Assembly: GCF_023213175.1 (NCBI RefSeq)
Contig: NZ_CP093312.1
Span: 1,302,001 to 1,366,000, forward strand
DNA from: Sulfurovum sp. XGS-02
GTDB taxonomy: Bacteria; Campylobacterota; Campylobacteria; Campylobacterales; Sulfurovaceae
Length of the DNA: 64,000 nt
Direction: 5' to 3'
The notes under the pieces: model-generated
Told to the model about the DNA's origin: nothing
Seen by the model: the letters and a program-made list of their open reading frames with translations, nothing else
Databases searched by the model: none
Position numbers and translations under genes: made by a program
In this document: positions 17,690-27,580 of the stretch, one piece after another
Layout of the letters: each line of letters begins with the position of its first letter
Position numbering within the stretch: the first letter of the stretch is position 1

Positions 17690-19153
17690 ATGAATTTCGA
17701 ATTAACACAACTTCCAGTCGCAGAAACCCAAGGTGATATAGAGGTCATCATTGTCATCGATAAAAACAGAGATCATCAGTTCGTCCAAGATAAAAAACTC
17801 TTAAAAAAAGCAGGGTTTGAAGGCGGACAGGATGAAACGTGTATCCTTGTAAGTAAAGACAGGCTCTATGTGGGTGCCGACTCGACACTGAGTAAGGATA
17901 TCAGAACTGCTGCAGCCAATGCCATTAAAGCACTCAATGGTAAAGAGTACAGATCTATCAAAGTCGCAACCTACCTTAATGGAGAGAAATGTACAAACTC
18001 TCTTCGTGCTATGGTGGAAGGCTTTGTCTTAGGTGCATACACGTTTGAGAATTATAAGACAAAAAAAAGCAAGAAAAAGATCAAACATATCTCTATCTCA
18101 CTTGAAGAGTATCATGGATATACGGTAGATATAGAAAAAGCTTCTACTGTCATACATAAAGCACAGATCGTCGCTGATGCCACTAACTTCACACGTAACA
18201 TCGTCAACACAACACCTGATGACTGTTATCCGGATGTCATGGCAGAGATCGCAGAGACGATGGCTGATGAAACCGGTCTGAAATGTAAAGTACTGAAGCC
18301 CAAAGAGCTGAGAAAAGAGAAGATGGAAACACTTCTTGCCGTGGCACGTGCAAGCCGCCATAGACCAAGGGTGATTCACCTTGCACATAAACCAAAAGAT
18401 GCAAAACATGTAGTGACGCTTGTAGGTAAGGGTCTTACCTATGACAGTGGTGGACTCAGCCTCAAACCTGCAGACTTCATGGTAACAATGAAGTCTGACA
18501 AGAGCGGTGGTTCTGCAGTCATCGGTATCATGAAAGCCGTAGCAGAGATGAACTTACCTGTAGAAGTGCATGGTTTTGTAGGTGCAGTAGAGAACATGAT
18601 CGGCGGGGATGCGTATAAACCGGATGATGTACTTGTAGCGAAAAATGGAAAAACCATCGAGGTACGCAACACAGATGCTGAAGGGCGTCTGGTCCTTGCA
18701 GATACACTCTGTTACGCGCAGCAGGAGGTCAAAGCAGACTATCTCTTTGATCTTGCAACACTCACAGGTGCCTGTGTAGTAGGTGTAGGAAACTATACAT
18801 CAGGTATTATGGGGAACTCTGATGAAGTCAAATCACGTGTCGTAGATGCTGCAAAACGTTCAGGGGAACTAGCCACTGCCTTGGATTTTAACCCATACCT
18901 CAAAAAGACCATCAAATCTGAGATAGCAGATGTATGCAACATCTCCAATACACGTTACGGAGGAGCGATCACAGCGGGTCAATTCCTCTCTGAGTTCATC
19001 GATGAAGAGCACAAAGAAAAATGGGCGCACATAGATATTGCAGGTCCTGCATTTGTAGAACATGCATGGGGAGAGAACCCTTTTGGCGCTTCTGGTGCCG
19101 GAGTGAGAATGATGGTCAAGTTTATAGAAAAACTCTCTGAAGAAGAGAAATAA
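17690..19153 (+). CDS. pepA: Leucyl aminopeptidase (M17)
   Basis: A 487-residue cytosolic dizinc aminopeptidase. The catalytic domain shows the metal-binding blocks VGKGLTYDSGG and the family signature NTDAEGRLVLAD. The N-terminal domain (to about 170) is the variable regulatory part. The length is normal. TATACT at 17653-17658 is a likely -10 box. It is followed by a strong two-way terminator. Confidence 0.95.
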   Translation: MNFELTQLPVAETQGDIEVIIVIDKNRDHQFVQDKKLLKKAGFEGGQDETCILVSKDRLYVGADSTLSKDIRTAAANAIKALNGKEYRSIKVATYLNGEKCTNSLRAMVEGFVLGAYTFENYKTKKSKKKIKHISISLEEYHGYTVDIEKASTVIHKAQIVADATNFTRNIVNTTPDDCYPDVMAEIAETMADETGLKCKVLKPKELRKEKMETLLAVARASRHRPRVIHLAHKPKDAKHVVTLVGKGLTYDSGGLSLKPADFMVTMKSDKSGGSAVIGIMKAVAEMNLPVEVHGFVGAVENMIGGDAYKPDDVLVAKNGKTIEVRNTDAEGRLVLADTLCYAQQEVKADYLFDLATLTGACVVGVGNYTSGIMGNSDEVKSRVVDAAKRSGELATALDFNPYLKKTIKSEIADVCNISNTRYGGAITAGQFLSEFIDEEHKEKWAHIDIAGPAFVEHAWGENPFGASGAGVRMMVKFIEKLSEEEK

Positions 19154-19161
19154 ACAGCATC

Positions 19162-19194
19162 CTCAAAATAAGAGTAAGTTTACTCTTTTTTGAG
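19162..19194. terminator. Bidirectional terminator pepA / antiporter
   Basis: CTCAAAA-T-AAGAGTA pairs with TACTCTT-TTTTGAG, a 14-bp stem with one bulge and a 4-base loop. T-runs occur on both strands. It overlaps the stop of the convergent antiporter gene. Confidence 0.75.
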
Positions 19195-20811
19195 TTGAAG
19201 ATGGCATGCCAATGCCTCTGCTGCCAGCATATCAGCAATAGTATCTCTGCTGTTGATGATATGTTTGATCCCTAGTGCTGCAATCACCTCTGCTTCTGTG
19301 GTGTTGTTTACATTCACGATACTATTGACATTCGAGTTAAAAGAGACAATATTTTCACAGATCAATTGCCTCTGTATCTCATTCTCTATGGTCACGATGA
19401 TCGCTGTAGCGTGATTCACATTAAAATGCGACAAGACCATTTTCTGTGCAGCATTTGCAAAATAGATCGCCTCTTCTCCTTTGGCCAATACACTATCTAC
19501 GACCTTCACATCATGTTCAAGGATGACATAGAGCAAATTTCTCTCTTTAAATATCTTGACCAGTTTCTGTCCTATCGATCCGTACCCACACACAATGATA
19601 TGATCTTTGTATGTACCGCCTATAAGTGCCCGATCACGTAGAACGACGGGTTCTTTATGAAATATGTCAGCCACTTTGCTGATGTTTTTCAATACAAAAG
19701 GGGTCAGTATCATCGAAAGCACGACCGTAATGATCATGATCTGGTTCAACTCGTCAGTAATCAGGTCATAAGAACGTGCAAGGGCAAAAACCGCTAAAGA
19801 AAATTCACCTACCTGAAAGAGAGCCAGTGAAGTCTTAAGCGCCGTTCTTTTTTGCACAAAGAACTGCAAAATACCAAAGATCAGCAGACTTTTGATCAGT
19901 ATGATCCCTATAAGCAGCCCCAGGATGATATAACCATAATGGATCAGCGATTGCCAGTCTATCATCATCCCTATCGTCACGAAAAAAACACCTAAAAGTA
20001 TGTCCCTAAAAGGGATAAGGTCTGTTTCGACTCGATAGCGGTATTTTGTCTCTGCAATCATCATTCCACCGATAAATGCCCCCAGAGAGTAGGTAAACCC
20101 GAATACATGTGCCAGAAAAGAGGCTCCCATCACTACAAGCAGTACAGCAACAAGAAATATCTCTTCTGAGCCTGTGGACATGACCCATCCAAAAAAGTAT
20201 TCAAGAAAATATTTCCCGATGACAAACAGGATCAAAAAAACGAATATGGCACTTGCCGATGTCTCCAAAAGAAGAATTGAGACCGACTCTGTATCCGATG
20301 TAAAGAAGGAAACCATCAAAAGTATAGGGATAACCGCAAGATCCTGAAAGAGTAAAATACCCAGTGTATTACGCCCGTAAGCAGAATGAATCTGGTTGTT
20401 GTCATTCAGTATTTTCAGGACGATTGCTGTGGAGGAGAGTGCCAGTGCAGAACCTATGACAATGGCACTCCTTATATCCAATCCGAACACGGAAAGACTT
20501 ATGAATGTGAAGAGAAGTCCTGAAAGCACCACTTGCAGCGTTCCGTAAATGAACACCTCTTTTTTCATCCTCTTAAGATGATTGACTGAAAATTCCAGAC
20601 CTATGGTGAACATGAGAAAAACGATACCGAACTCTGCCAAATGAGATAACATCTCCTTGGAGTCTTCTGCAAAATGGAAAATAGATGAGATCGCAAAACC
20701 AGTTACGACATAACCGATCACTGTGGGGATATCAAATTTTTTTAAAAAGACATTGAGTATGGTTGAAATACTAATCGTAATAATTAAAATCAGTAAAGCA
20801 TTTTCCATCAC
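19180..20811 (-). CDS. CPA2 cation:proton antiporter with RCK domain (KefB-like)
   Basis: A 543-residue inner-membrane protein: 12-13 helices of the Na+/H+ exchanger fold (to about residue 385), then a TrkA-N/RCK nucleotide-binding domain with CGYGSIGQ and an acidic residue at the end of the next strand (ILEHD). This layout fits K+/H+ antiporters or glutathione-gated efflux systems of the KefB/KefC group. Gating by NAD(H) or thiols is family knowledge, not seen. There is no KefF/KefG-type ancillary gene beside it. It ends in the shared terminator with pepA. Confidence 0.88.
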   Translation of the reverse strand: MMENALLILIITISISTILNVFLKKFDIPTVIGYVVTGFAISSIFHFAEDSKEMLSHLAEFGIVFLMFTIGLEFSVNHLKRMKKEVFIYGTLQVVLSGLLFTFISLSVFGLDIRSAIVIGSALALSSTAIVLKILNDNNQIHSAYGRNTLGILLFQDLAVIPILLMVSFFTSDTESVSILLLETSASAIFVFLILFVIGKYFLEYFFGWVMSTGSEEIFLVAVLLVVMGASFLAHVFGFTYSLGAFIGGMMIAETKYRYRVETDLIPFRDILLGVFFVTIGMMIDWQSLIHYGYIILGLLIGIILIKSLLIFGILQFFVQKRTALKTSLALFQVGEFSLAVFALARSYDLITDELNQIMIITVVLSMILTPFVLKNISKVADIFHKEPVVLRDRALIGGTYKDHIIVCGYGSIGQKLVKIFKERNLLYVILEHDVKVVDSVLAKGEEAIYFANAAQKMVLSHFNVNHATAIIVTIENEIQRQLICENIVSFNSNVNSIVNVNNTTEAEVIAALGIKHIINSRDTIADMLAAEALACHLQLKKE

Positions 20812-20996
20812 CCTATCCCGTTTTTTCTTTTTTACAGTAAAGTTTTATATTTATATCATAACTAAAGTTATATCTGACACAAAGCATTTTTCTTTATATT
20901 ATAGTCAATAAGAATACATCTGATATTAACTAACCCCCTCTTCACCAATATTTCGCTAAAATCGCGGTATTAATATTATTATACTTAAGGAATACC

Positions 20997-22100
20997 ATGG
21001 GACTAGGCATCGGACTTGTTGGACTACCAAATGTAGGAAAATCTACGACTTTTAACGCACTCACAAAAGCACAAAATGCAGAAAGTGCAAACTATCCGTT
21101 TTGTACTATTGAACCGAATAAAGCAGTGGTACCTGTACCAGACAAAAGACTGGATGAACTTGCGAAGATCGTTAATCCTGAAAGAATACAACACTCCACG
21201 CTTGATTTCGTTGATATCGCCGGGCTTGTTGCCGGTGCAAGTAAAGGTGAAGGACTGGGAAATAAATTTTTAGGTAACATCCGTGAAACAGAAGTGATCC
21301 TGCATATCGTAAGATGTTTCCATGATGAAAATATCGTTCACACAGAAGGTTCTATCGATCCTATCAGAGATGTTGAGATCATTGAGCAGGAGCTTCTCTT
21401 TTCAGATATAGATGCGGTACTCAAACGTATAGAGATGCTTAAGAAGAAAGCAAGAGGAAACGACAAGGATGCCAAAGAGCAGCTTGAAGTAGCTGAAGCG
21501 CTCTTGGCGCATATAGAAGATGGACATCCAGTATCTACTTTTGCAGACAAAGAGAGTGATGGCTTTTTGGCTATGAATAAAGACCTGCGTCTTCTTACAT
21601 CAAAACCGATCATCTATGGTGCGAACGTGGATGAAGATGGTCTCAGTGAAGACAATGAATATGTGACAAAACTCAAAGCCTATGCTGCGGAACGTAACTC
21701 TGAAGTGATCAAATTGTGTGCCAAAGTAGAAGAAGATATGGTAGACTTTGATGATGAAGAGAGAGAGGAGATGCTTGCTGATCTCGGTGTAACAGAATCC
21801 GGTCTGGATCAGATCATACACAAAGGTTTTGATACACTTGGACTGATGAGCTACTTTACCGCAGGGGTGAAAGAGGTGCGTGCATGGACCATTCGTAAAG
21901 GTACAACGGCGCCTAAAGCCGCAGCGGTCATTCATAATGACTTTGAAAAAGGCTTCATTCGTGCAGAGGTCATAAGCTACGAAGACTTTATCGCTTGTGG
22001 TGGAGAAGCCGGTGCCAAAGAGGCTGGTAAAAGTAGACTTGAAGGTAAAGAGTACATCGTACAGGATGGCGATGTCATGCACTTTAGATTTAACGTGTAA
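20997..22100 (+). CDS. ychF: Ribosome-binding ATPase YchF
   Basis: A 367-residue Obg-family P-loop protein. Walker A is GLPNVGKSTT, the switch region has DIAGLV, and the base-specificity motif is NVDE instead of the GTPase NKxD, which explains the ATP preference of YchF. The C-terminal TGS domain holds 'GDVMHFRFNV'. It associates with ribosomes and the oxidative stress response. It heads a run of four closely spaced genes; the first two downstream are 9 bp away and overlapping. Confidence 0.95.
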   Translation: MGLGIGLVGLPNVGKSTTFNALTKAQNAESANYPFCTIEPNKAVVPVPDKRLDELAKIVNPERIQHSTLDFVDIAGLVAGASKGEGLGNKFLGNIRETEVILHIVRCFHDENIVHTEGSIDPIRDVEIIEQELLFSDIDAVLKRIEMLKKKARGNDKDAKEQLEVAEALLAHIEDGHPVSTFADKESDGFLAMNKDLRLLTSKPIIYGANVDEDGLSEDNEYVTKLKAYAAERNSEVIKLCAKVEEDMVDFDDEEREEMLADLGVTESGLDQIIHKGFDTLGLMSYFTAGVKEVRAWTIRKGTTAPKAAAVIHNDFEKGFIRAEVISYEDFIACGGEAGAKEAGKSRLEGKEYIVQDGDVMHFRFNV

Positions 22101-22109
22101 CAAAGGACT

Positions 22110-22574
22110 ATGATGAGAAAGTTACTTTTGATTGGGTTGATCGGATTTACTTTGCTTGGATGTAATAGCAAAAAAGGCACATTTCTTGAAACGGTAGAGA
22201 GTGAAAATGATCATGCTACTTCGGTAGCCAAACTGGAAAAACTCATCATAGATCAGGGCCTTACCCATTTTAATACCATAGACCATAGGGCCAATGCCAG
22301 AAATGTCAATATGAATTTGAAACCTGAAACGGTTGTGGTCTTTGGCAATCCGAAGATGGGAACAGTACTGATGAACTGTAATCCTTCCATGGGCCTGGAC
22401 CTGCCTCTTCGCATACTTGTCACAACAAACTATGAGGGCGATACAAGCTTTATCTATACCAATCCGGAATACTGGTCACTCAAACACAATATTAAAGACA
22501 AGAACTGTTTAAATATATTGACAAAAGCAAAAATAGCATTGGCCAGCCTTGCCCAGGAAGCAGGTAAAAAATAA
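22110..22574 (+). CDS. DUF302 domain lipoprotein
   Basis: A 154-residue protein with a lipoprotein signal peptide (MRKLLLIGLIGFTLLGC; lipobox Cys about residue 18) followed by a DUF302 domain recognisable from 'FNTIDHRANA', 'VVVFGNPKMGTVLM' and 'PLRILVTTNYEGDTSFIYTNP'. DUF302 is a small alpha/beta domain of unknown role. It is likely membrane-anchored in the periplasm. It lies 9 bp after ychF and overlaps the next gene by one base. Confidence 0.85.
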   Translation: MMRKLLLIGLIGFTLLGCNSKKGTFLETVESENDHATSVAKLEKLIIDQGLTHFNTIDHRANARNVNMNLKPETVVVFGNPKMGTVLMNCNPSMGLDLPLRILVTTNYEGDTSFIYTNPEYWSLKHNIKDKNCLNILTKAKIALASLAQEAGKK

Positions 22575-23053
22575 TGCACCTTAGTACCAATGAAATACTC
22601 TACCGTATACAGCAGGCACTGAATCTTACAACAGAAGAGATGTTGGAAGCCTACAAGCTTGAAGCGTTTCCTATGGAGGCTTCCCATTTGGAGTCTCTTC
22701 TCAAACGTCGTCTAGATAAAGATTTCATACCTGCCACCTATGAAGAGTTGGGTGTGTTTTTAGATGGACTGGTGACACTCAAAAGAGGTCCATCTCCAAA
22801 AAAACAAAATGATGATGAAGCAGTAGAACTGACCAACAACCTTATACTCAAAAAGCTTCGTATCGCCCTGGAGCTTAAAGAAGCCGAGACAGAGATCATC
22901 TTTGGTCTGGCGGATGTTGAGCTCAGCAAACAGCAGCTTTCTTCCCTCTTCCGTAAAGAGGGTCATAAGAACTTCAAAGTGTGTTCCGATGAACTGCTTA
23001 TGGCTTTTCTGGAAGGGTTGGATGAATTTTACTATACGGGAGAGATGGAGTAG
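22574..23053 (+). CDS. DUF1456 (YehS-like) protein
   Basis: A 159-residue cytoplasmic protein built of two copies of the DUF1456 helical repeat (about residues 3-70 and 85-153). Each copy has a '(N/K)xIL.(R/K)(I/L)(Q/R).AL.L' start and a 'SxLxRR/RKEG' turn. YehS family proteins have no established function. The start overlaps the preceding stop (TAATG), and the next gene follows at 15 bp, so it is part of the ychF run. Confidence 0.85.
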   Translation: MHLSTNEILYRIQQALNLTTEEMLEAYKLEAFPMEASHLESLLKRRLDKDFIPATYEELGVFLDGLVTLKRGPSPKKQNDDEAVELTNNLILKKLRIALELKEAETEIIFGLADVELSKQQLSSLFRKEGHKNFKVCSDELLMAFLEGLDEFYYTGEME

Positions 23054-23068
23054 ATCCGGCTCTACCGT

Positions 23069-23452
23069 ATGATGCACTTCAAACAATCCCTTCAAACCAT
23101 CAAAAATGAACTGGTGAAAAAAGAAGAGATACTCATACACCTCCAAAAAAACCACCCTCACCTGGCTCATCTCTCAAAAAAGCAGATATTAAACTACTTT
23201 AATGTTCAGAGCTTAGATGCACTGGGTGGGCATATCAAAGAAATCAAAGAGTCTCAAGAGCGCCAAGATACCCTCACAGTACAAAAAAATGAAGTATGCT
23301 CCTGCAGAGATGGTCATGGTCGGATCAAAGACCTCTATGACTCCGAAGTATCTGCCAAAGCACAGATAGGAAAACTATCCCAGGGAAAACGATTACAGCT
23401 TAGTATCTATCAATGTCCCTACGGCTCCGGATGGCATTTAACCAAAGGGTAA
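23069..23452 (+). CDS. Uncharacterised small protein
   Basis: A 127-residue protein that I do not recognise. The N-terminal 60 residues are helical and basic. The C-terminal part has three cysteines (CSC around residue 77 and one in 'LSIYQCPYGSGWHLTK'), which gives the look of a small zinc or nucleic-acid binding module, but the spacing fits no ribbon I can name. The ATG has only a weak ribosome-binding site. It is the last of the ychF run and almost abuts the convergent xth gene. Confidence 0.65.
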   Translation: MMHFKQSLQTIKNELVKKEEILIHLQKNHPHLAHLSKKQILNYFNVQSLDALGGHIKEIKESQERQDTLTVQKNEVCSCRDGHGRIKDLYDSEVSAKAQIGKLSQGKRLQLSIYQCPYGSGWHLTKG

Positions 23453-23453
23453 G

Positions 23454-24233
23454 CTAAACCTTCAAAACCAACTTCACTGGACAGTGGTCACTTCCCATGA
23501 TATGATCCATGATATCCGCATCGATGATCCTCTCTTTGAGATCATCTGAAACGAAGAAATAGTCTATTCTCCATCCTACATTTTTCCCTCTTGCTCCCGC
23601 TCTGTAGCTCCACCAGCTGTAACGGTCTTTTTCATCCCCTTTGACATGTCTAAAGGTATCTATATAGCCATGGCTGAGGAGTTTATCTATCCATTCACGC
23701 TCCATCGGCAAGAATCCAGACATCTTTTCATTGGCTTTGGGACGTGCCAGATCAAACTCTTTATGCGCTGTGTTGACATCACCGCATATAACTATGGACT
23801 TCCCTTCATCTCTTAAGGTATTGATATGATCCAAGAAACGGTCATAGAATGCCATTTTATACTCCAGACGCTCATCATCACGTTGTCCATTGGGAAAATA
23901 GACATTAAAATATGCGATATCACCAAAGTGGTATTCATTAATGCGTCCCTCATCCAAGATATCCACATGTGCACAGCACGATGCTTCACCCTTGATATCT
24001 GTATAGAGTGCTACACCGGACTGTCCTTTGTTCGATGAGGAGTTGATACTTTGAAATTTGTATTCTCTCTCAAAGATACTCTCAGGGATCTGGTCTGCTT
24101 CTGCTTTGATCTCTTGAAGCCCTAAAAAATCAACATTCTCTTCATCGATCCACTTGAGTGCCTGCTTCTTCTCTACCGCTCTGATACCATTGACGTTCCA
24201 TGATATAAAGGTGAGTGTTTTACGCTCTGACAT
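23454..24233 (-). CDS. xth: Exodeoxyribonuclease III / AP endonuclease
   Basis: A 259-residue base-excision repair nuclease of the exonuclease III family. Motifs: ISWNVNGIRA, the catalytic Glu in LGLQEIKAE, VICGDVNTAH, WWSYR, and the terminal MGSDHCPV with the catalytic Asp-His. The start at 24233 has AGGAG upstream; a longer in-frame extension to 24374 would add an unrelated hydrophobic leader. It is transcribed convergent to the ychF run. Confidence 0.93.
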   Translation of the reverse strand: MSERKTLTFISWNVNGIRAVEKKQALKWIDEENVDFLGLQEIKAEADQIPESIFEREYKFQSINSSSNKGQSGVALYTDIKGEASCCAHVDILDEGRINEYHFGDIAYFNVYFPNGQRDDERLEYKMAFYDRFLDHINTLRDEGKSIVICGDVNTAHKEFDLARPKANEKMSGFLPMEREWIDKLLSHGYIDTFRHVKGDEKDRYSWWSYRAGARGKNVGWRIDYFFVSDDLKERIIDADIMDHIMGSDHCPVKLVLKV

Positions 24234-24329
24234 TTTTTCTCCTGCTGCATATTTTCGTATAGTCATATGATTTTTTTCATTATTTTGATAGAATGATACC
24301 AAAAGAGACTTCAAAGAAAAAGGGCGGCA

Positions 24330-24896
24330 ATGGCACAAGAAGACAAAGAACGCTGGGATGAAAAATGGCAACACAATCCAATGTCCGATGAGCCCATCAA
24401 ACTCGTCAGTGACTATGCTTCACTGGCTCCTGGACTACAGGCACTTGATATAGCCTGTGGCATGGGAAGACACAGCAGATACCTGGTTTCCCAGGGATTC
24501 CAAGTCGATGCACTAGACATCTCTTCTGTTGCGATAGCACAGCTTCAGAATATTCCGCACATCCATGCAGAAGAGGTCGACTTTGATACCTATACCCTCC
24601 CCAAAGAGAAATATGACCTTATTGTCTGTACCTATTTTTTAGAACGCAGACTCTTCCCTCAGATGATAGAGGCACTGAAACCCGATGGTATCATCCTGAT
24701 GGAAACTTTTTTACATCATCCAGACAATGAGCGTACCACCTCCAATCCTGCTTTTCTCCTGAAGGAAGGTGAACTTGAAGCCACTTTTGCCGGTCAGTGC
24801 GAATTGCTACAACTGCCTGAATTTTGGGATGAGGACTATCGGGGCTACAAAACAATGAAAACGTCTATGGTCGCTAAAAAGAAAAAAGCGGTTTGA
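24330..24896 (+). CDS. SAM-dependent methyltransferase (TehB-like)
   Basis: A 188-residue class I methyltransferase. Motif I is ALDIACGMGRHSRYL, the acidic loop is VDALDISS, and motif IV region reads YDLIVCTYF. The size and 'RWDEKW' start resemble the TehB/thiol methyltransferase group. The substrate is unknown. It is encoded alone and ends at a convergent terminator. Confidence 0.82.
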   Translation: MAQEDKERWDEKWQHNPMSDEPIKLVSDYASLAPGLQALDIACGMGRHSRYLVSQGFQVDALDISSVAIAQLQNIPHIHAEEVDFDTYTLPKEKYDLIVCTYFLERRLFPQMIEALKPDGIILMETFLHHPDNERTTSNPAFLLKEGELEATFAGQCELLQLPEFWDEDYRGYKTMKTSMVAKKKKAV

Positions 24897-24923
24897 GAGA
24901 AGATTTCTAGCTGCATCCTACCT

Positions 24924-24953
24924 GAGATCATGACCGTTAAGGCTTATGATCTC
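24924..24953. terminator. Convergent hairpin terminator
   Basis: GAGATCAT (24924-24931) pairs perfectly with ATGATCTC (24946-24953) with a 14-nt loop, between the methyltransferase and the convergent DUF445 gene. No strong T-run follows on the plus strand. Confidence 0.45.
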
Positions 24954-25658
24954 TTAGATCAAGGTTGACGATACCACGCCTATAAGGCCACCGAAAACAC
25001 CTCCCCACACTACAAGCCATCCCAAATGTTCCTTGATCAGATCCTTTACCAGTTCTTTTACCATTTTAGGTGTCAGCTCATCCAGTCTTCTTGTGATCAG
25101 TGCTTCCACTGATGCGATCATATCTTCACTCAAAGTTGAGCTTTGTATATGATGGTCAAGCTGTGCTTTAAAAGCAGAAGAAGAGACGATGGCACTTACA
25201 GCACTCTTGAGCTTACGCGAAAAAGGATCACGCAAACCTTCTAATGCTTCTTCACCCCCGAACATTGCAAGAGCCCCACCGAATTTCGACTCCATCACCG
25301 TTTTAGAGAGTGCATCAAAAGCGGGAGAAAAGTCTGCACCTTCGACCAAAGGGATCAGATCTATCTTCTCTTCTTCTTTTGTAAAAAAATCTCCCAGCTG
25401 CTCTTTGCTAAAGAACTGTTTCATCATCATCTCACGGATAGCGGTCTTGAAAGCCGTAAAGTTTTTTTCTATCACTCCTGATCCGTAAAGCAGTGGTACC
25501 TTTTCAAATAACATATGGATGGCAAGCTGGTTTGTAACAGCTCCGGAGAGTGCAAAAAGCCCGGCAAACGACAGCATCTCTTGATAACCAGAAGGCACCA
25601 GGAAAGAGACCCCTATAAGAAGTAAAGAAAATAGATCGGTGATGAGCGTTTTTGACAT
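24954..25658 (-). CDS. DUF445 family membrane protein
   Basis: A 234-residue protein with two hydrophobic N-terminal segments, the DUF445 mark 'TNQLAIHMLFEKVPLLYG', a long helical middle part, and a C-terminal transmembrane helix (WLVVWGGVFGGLIGVVSS). DUF445 proteins are inner-membrane proteins of unknown role. The start at 25658 has AAAGAGGA upstream, which favours it over an ATG 18 bases earlier. Confidence 0.8.
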   Translation of the reverse strand: MSKTLITDLFSLLLIGVSFLVPSGYQEMLSFAGLFALSGAVTNQLAIHMLFEKVPLLYGSGVIEKNFTAFKTAIREMMMKQFFSKEQLGDFFTKEEEKIDLIPLVEGADFSPAFDALSKTVMESKFGGALAMFGGEEALEGLRDPFSRKLKSAVSAIVSSSAFKAQLDHHIQSSTLSEDMIASVEALITRRLDELTPKMVKELVKDLIKEHLGWLVVWGGVFGGLIGVVSSTLI

Positions 25659-25787
25659 CGGAGTTCCTCTTTGCATTTTTTGTGAACTATAGCAAAATCT
25701 GGATTATATTACGCTATCTACTCAATATCCCAATATTAAAAAGAGGGTATAATCGATTCTAAAATGAATTCATCGATAAAGATTCCC

Positions 25788-26936
25788 ATGTCCAAAACCA
25801 TAAACAAAAAAATACAGATCTCACTACTGCTGATCGCAACGATGGGTGTGATGTCCGGCATTACTGTCGTCTCTTCTCTTCCCCTCATCAGTCAAACATT
25901 CAGTTCCCTACCCCATATCGAATTTCTTTCAAAGCTGATGTTGACCATCCCCTCCATCATCATTGCGCTTTTTGCCCCGATAGCCGGGATCATTGTAGAT
26001 AAATTTGGCAGGTTAAAGCCGCTTTATACGGGGATCACCCTCTTTATACTCGGCGGAAGCTCGGGATTTTACCTGGACAATTTCTATGCCATTCTTGTAG
26101 GCCGGGCGGTATTGGGCATCGCTGTTGCACTGCTCATGACCAGCTCTACTGCACTCATCGGAGATTATCTTGATGAAATGGCACGGCATAAATTTATGTC
26201 TATCCAAGGGATGGCCGTGGCTCTTGGAGGGATCGTATTTATCACAGCCGGCGGTCTGCTTGCACAGCTTCACTGGTCCTATCCTTTTGCTATCTATATC
26301 TTACCTCTCTTCTTCCTTCCTCTACTGCTTACCTCTCTCTATGAGCCCCAGAAGCATAAGCATGTCGAAAGTGATATGGAGATCGAAAGCAGTCTCTGGC
26401 CTGTCTACTTCACCGCTTTTTTTGCAATGGTACTATTTTATATGCTGCCTACCCAATTGCCTTATCTTATTATTGAGACTTTGCACGGCAAACCAAGTAC
26501 GATAGGATTGGTCATTGCTACAGCGATGATCTTCAATGCACTCACCTCCAGGCAGTATGCCAAACTCAAAGGCAGGTTCTCCTATGTGCATATCTATATC
26601 ATCACGTTTATCTTTTTTGGGATAGGTCTCTTCATTATCTCCCAAGCCCACTCCATTGCACAGCTTTTTTACAGCACAGCATTCATTGGTATAGGATTTG
26701 GCCTGATCCTTGTCAATACCAATTCATGGTTTCTTTCGAAAGTACCGGCCCATAAAAGAGGGAAAGCTTCAGGCGTACTTGCATCCAGTTTCTTTCTGGG
26801 ACAGTTCTCTTCCCCGCTGATCTTGCAGCCTATTGTACACCTATACGGGATTCAAAAACTTTTTTTGATCGTATCGGGTATTGCGTTAACGACAGCATTG
26901 ATACTGTTTGTAAAAGGTAGGATATCTAAAGCATAA
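25788..26936 (+). CDS. MFS transporter
   Basis: A 382-residue protein with 12 predicted transmembrane helices and the major facilitator loop 2-3 motif (GIIVDKFGRLKPL). The layout is that of a drug/metabolite:H+ antiporter, but the substrate is not readable. The TATAAT box at 25748-25753 would start transcription near 25760, leaving almost no leader for the ATG at 25764; the ATG at 25788 is therefore preferred. It stands alone. Confidence 0.85.
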   Translation: MSKTINKKIQISLLLIATMGVMSGITVVSSLPLISQTFSSLPHIEFLSKLMLTIPSIIIALFAPIAGIIVDKFGRLKPLYTGITLFILGGSSGFYLDNFYAILVGRAVLGIAVALLMTSSTALIGDYLDEMARHKFMSIQGMAVALGGIVFITAGGLLAQLHWSYPFAIYILPLFFLPLLLTSLYEPQKHKHVESDMEIESSLWPVYFTAFFAMVLFYMLPTQLPYLIIETLHGKPSTIGLVIATAMIFNALTSRQYAKLKGRFSYVHIYIITFIFFGIGLFIISQAHSIAQLFYSTAFIGIGFGLILVNTNSWFLSKVPAHKRGKASGVLASSFFLGQFSSPLILQPIVHLYGIQKLFLIVSGIALTTALILFVKGRISKA

Positions 26937-26959
26937 AAGTATGGATTAAACAGAAATAT

Positions 26960-27580
26960 TTAACGCAGCAGTAAGGTATGCAGTTCATCGACACTGCGTA
27001 CAGCATCTGTATGGTCTGTAAACCCCCAGTCGACCATAATATAGTCTATCTCTGCCCTTTTGCTTGCCAATTCGTCACGCGGACCGTCACCGATAAAAAG
27101 TGCACTATGGCTGCTATGCCCTAATTCATCCAGTATTTTATGAAGCATATCCGGGTGTGGTTTTCCTTGTGGTACATCATCATAACAGGCGATAGCATCA
27201 AAATGTTCATAGACCTCAAGATGTGTCAGTGATTCTATTGTTGAACCTCTGTAAGCATTGGTCGCTACTGCCAGATCATGCCCTTTACCCTTCAGGGTAT
27301 CGAGCAGTTTTTTGATCCCATCATAGAGTACCAATTCACGTTGATGATTTTTCGTATAGTACTCTGAAAACCATTTTTCATGGTCTCTGTCAAATGCTTT
27401 TGCATGGTAAAAGGTTTGTGCAGGATTGATCGTATGGTCATTCACCAATCTTAATATATACTCTCGTTCCATAGGTTCAAAACCCAGGTTTTTACGTACA
27501 TAATTGATAGCATTGGCTATGGTCAATGAAGAGTTGACCAAAGTACCATCCATATCAAAAATGATCAGTTTTTTTTCCAC
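26960..27580 (-). CDS. HAD-family phosphatase (phosphoglycolate phosphatase-like)
   Basis: A 206-residue haloacid dehalogenase-type hydrolase with motif I FDMDGTLVNS, motif II in 'VATNAY', and motif III/IV 'GKPHPDML' and 'FIGDGPRDELASKRA'. The small helical cap resembles phosphoglycolate/PPi phosphatases (subclass IA). It starts at GTG whose G is shared with the stop of the preceding sensor-like gene (TAGTG), so the two are translationally coupled. Confidence 0.85.
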   Translation of the reverse strand: MEKKLIIFDMDGTLVNSSLTIANAINYVRKNLGFEPMEREYILRLVNDHTINPAQTFYHAKAFDRDHEKWFSEYYTKNHQRELVLYDGIKKLLDTLKGKGHDLAVATNAYRGSTIESLTHLEVYEHFDAIACYDDVPQGKPHPDMLHKILDELGHSSHSALFIGDGPRDELASKRAEIDYIMVDWGFTDHTDAVRSVDELHTLLLR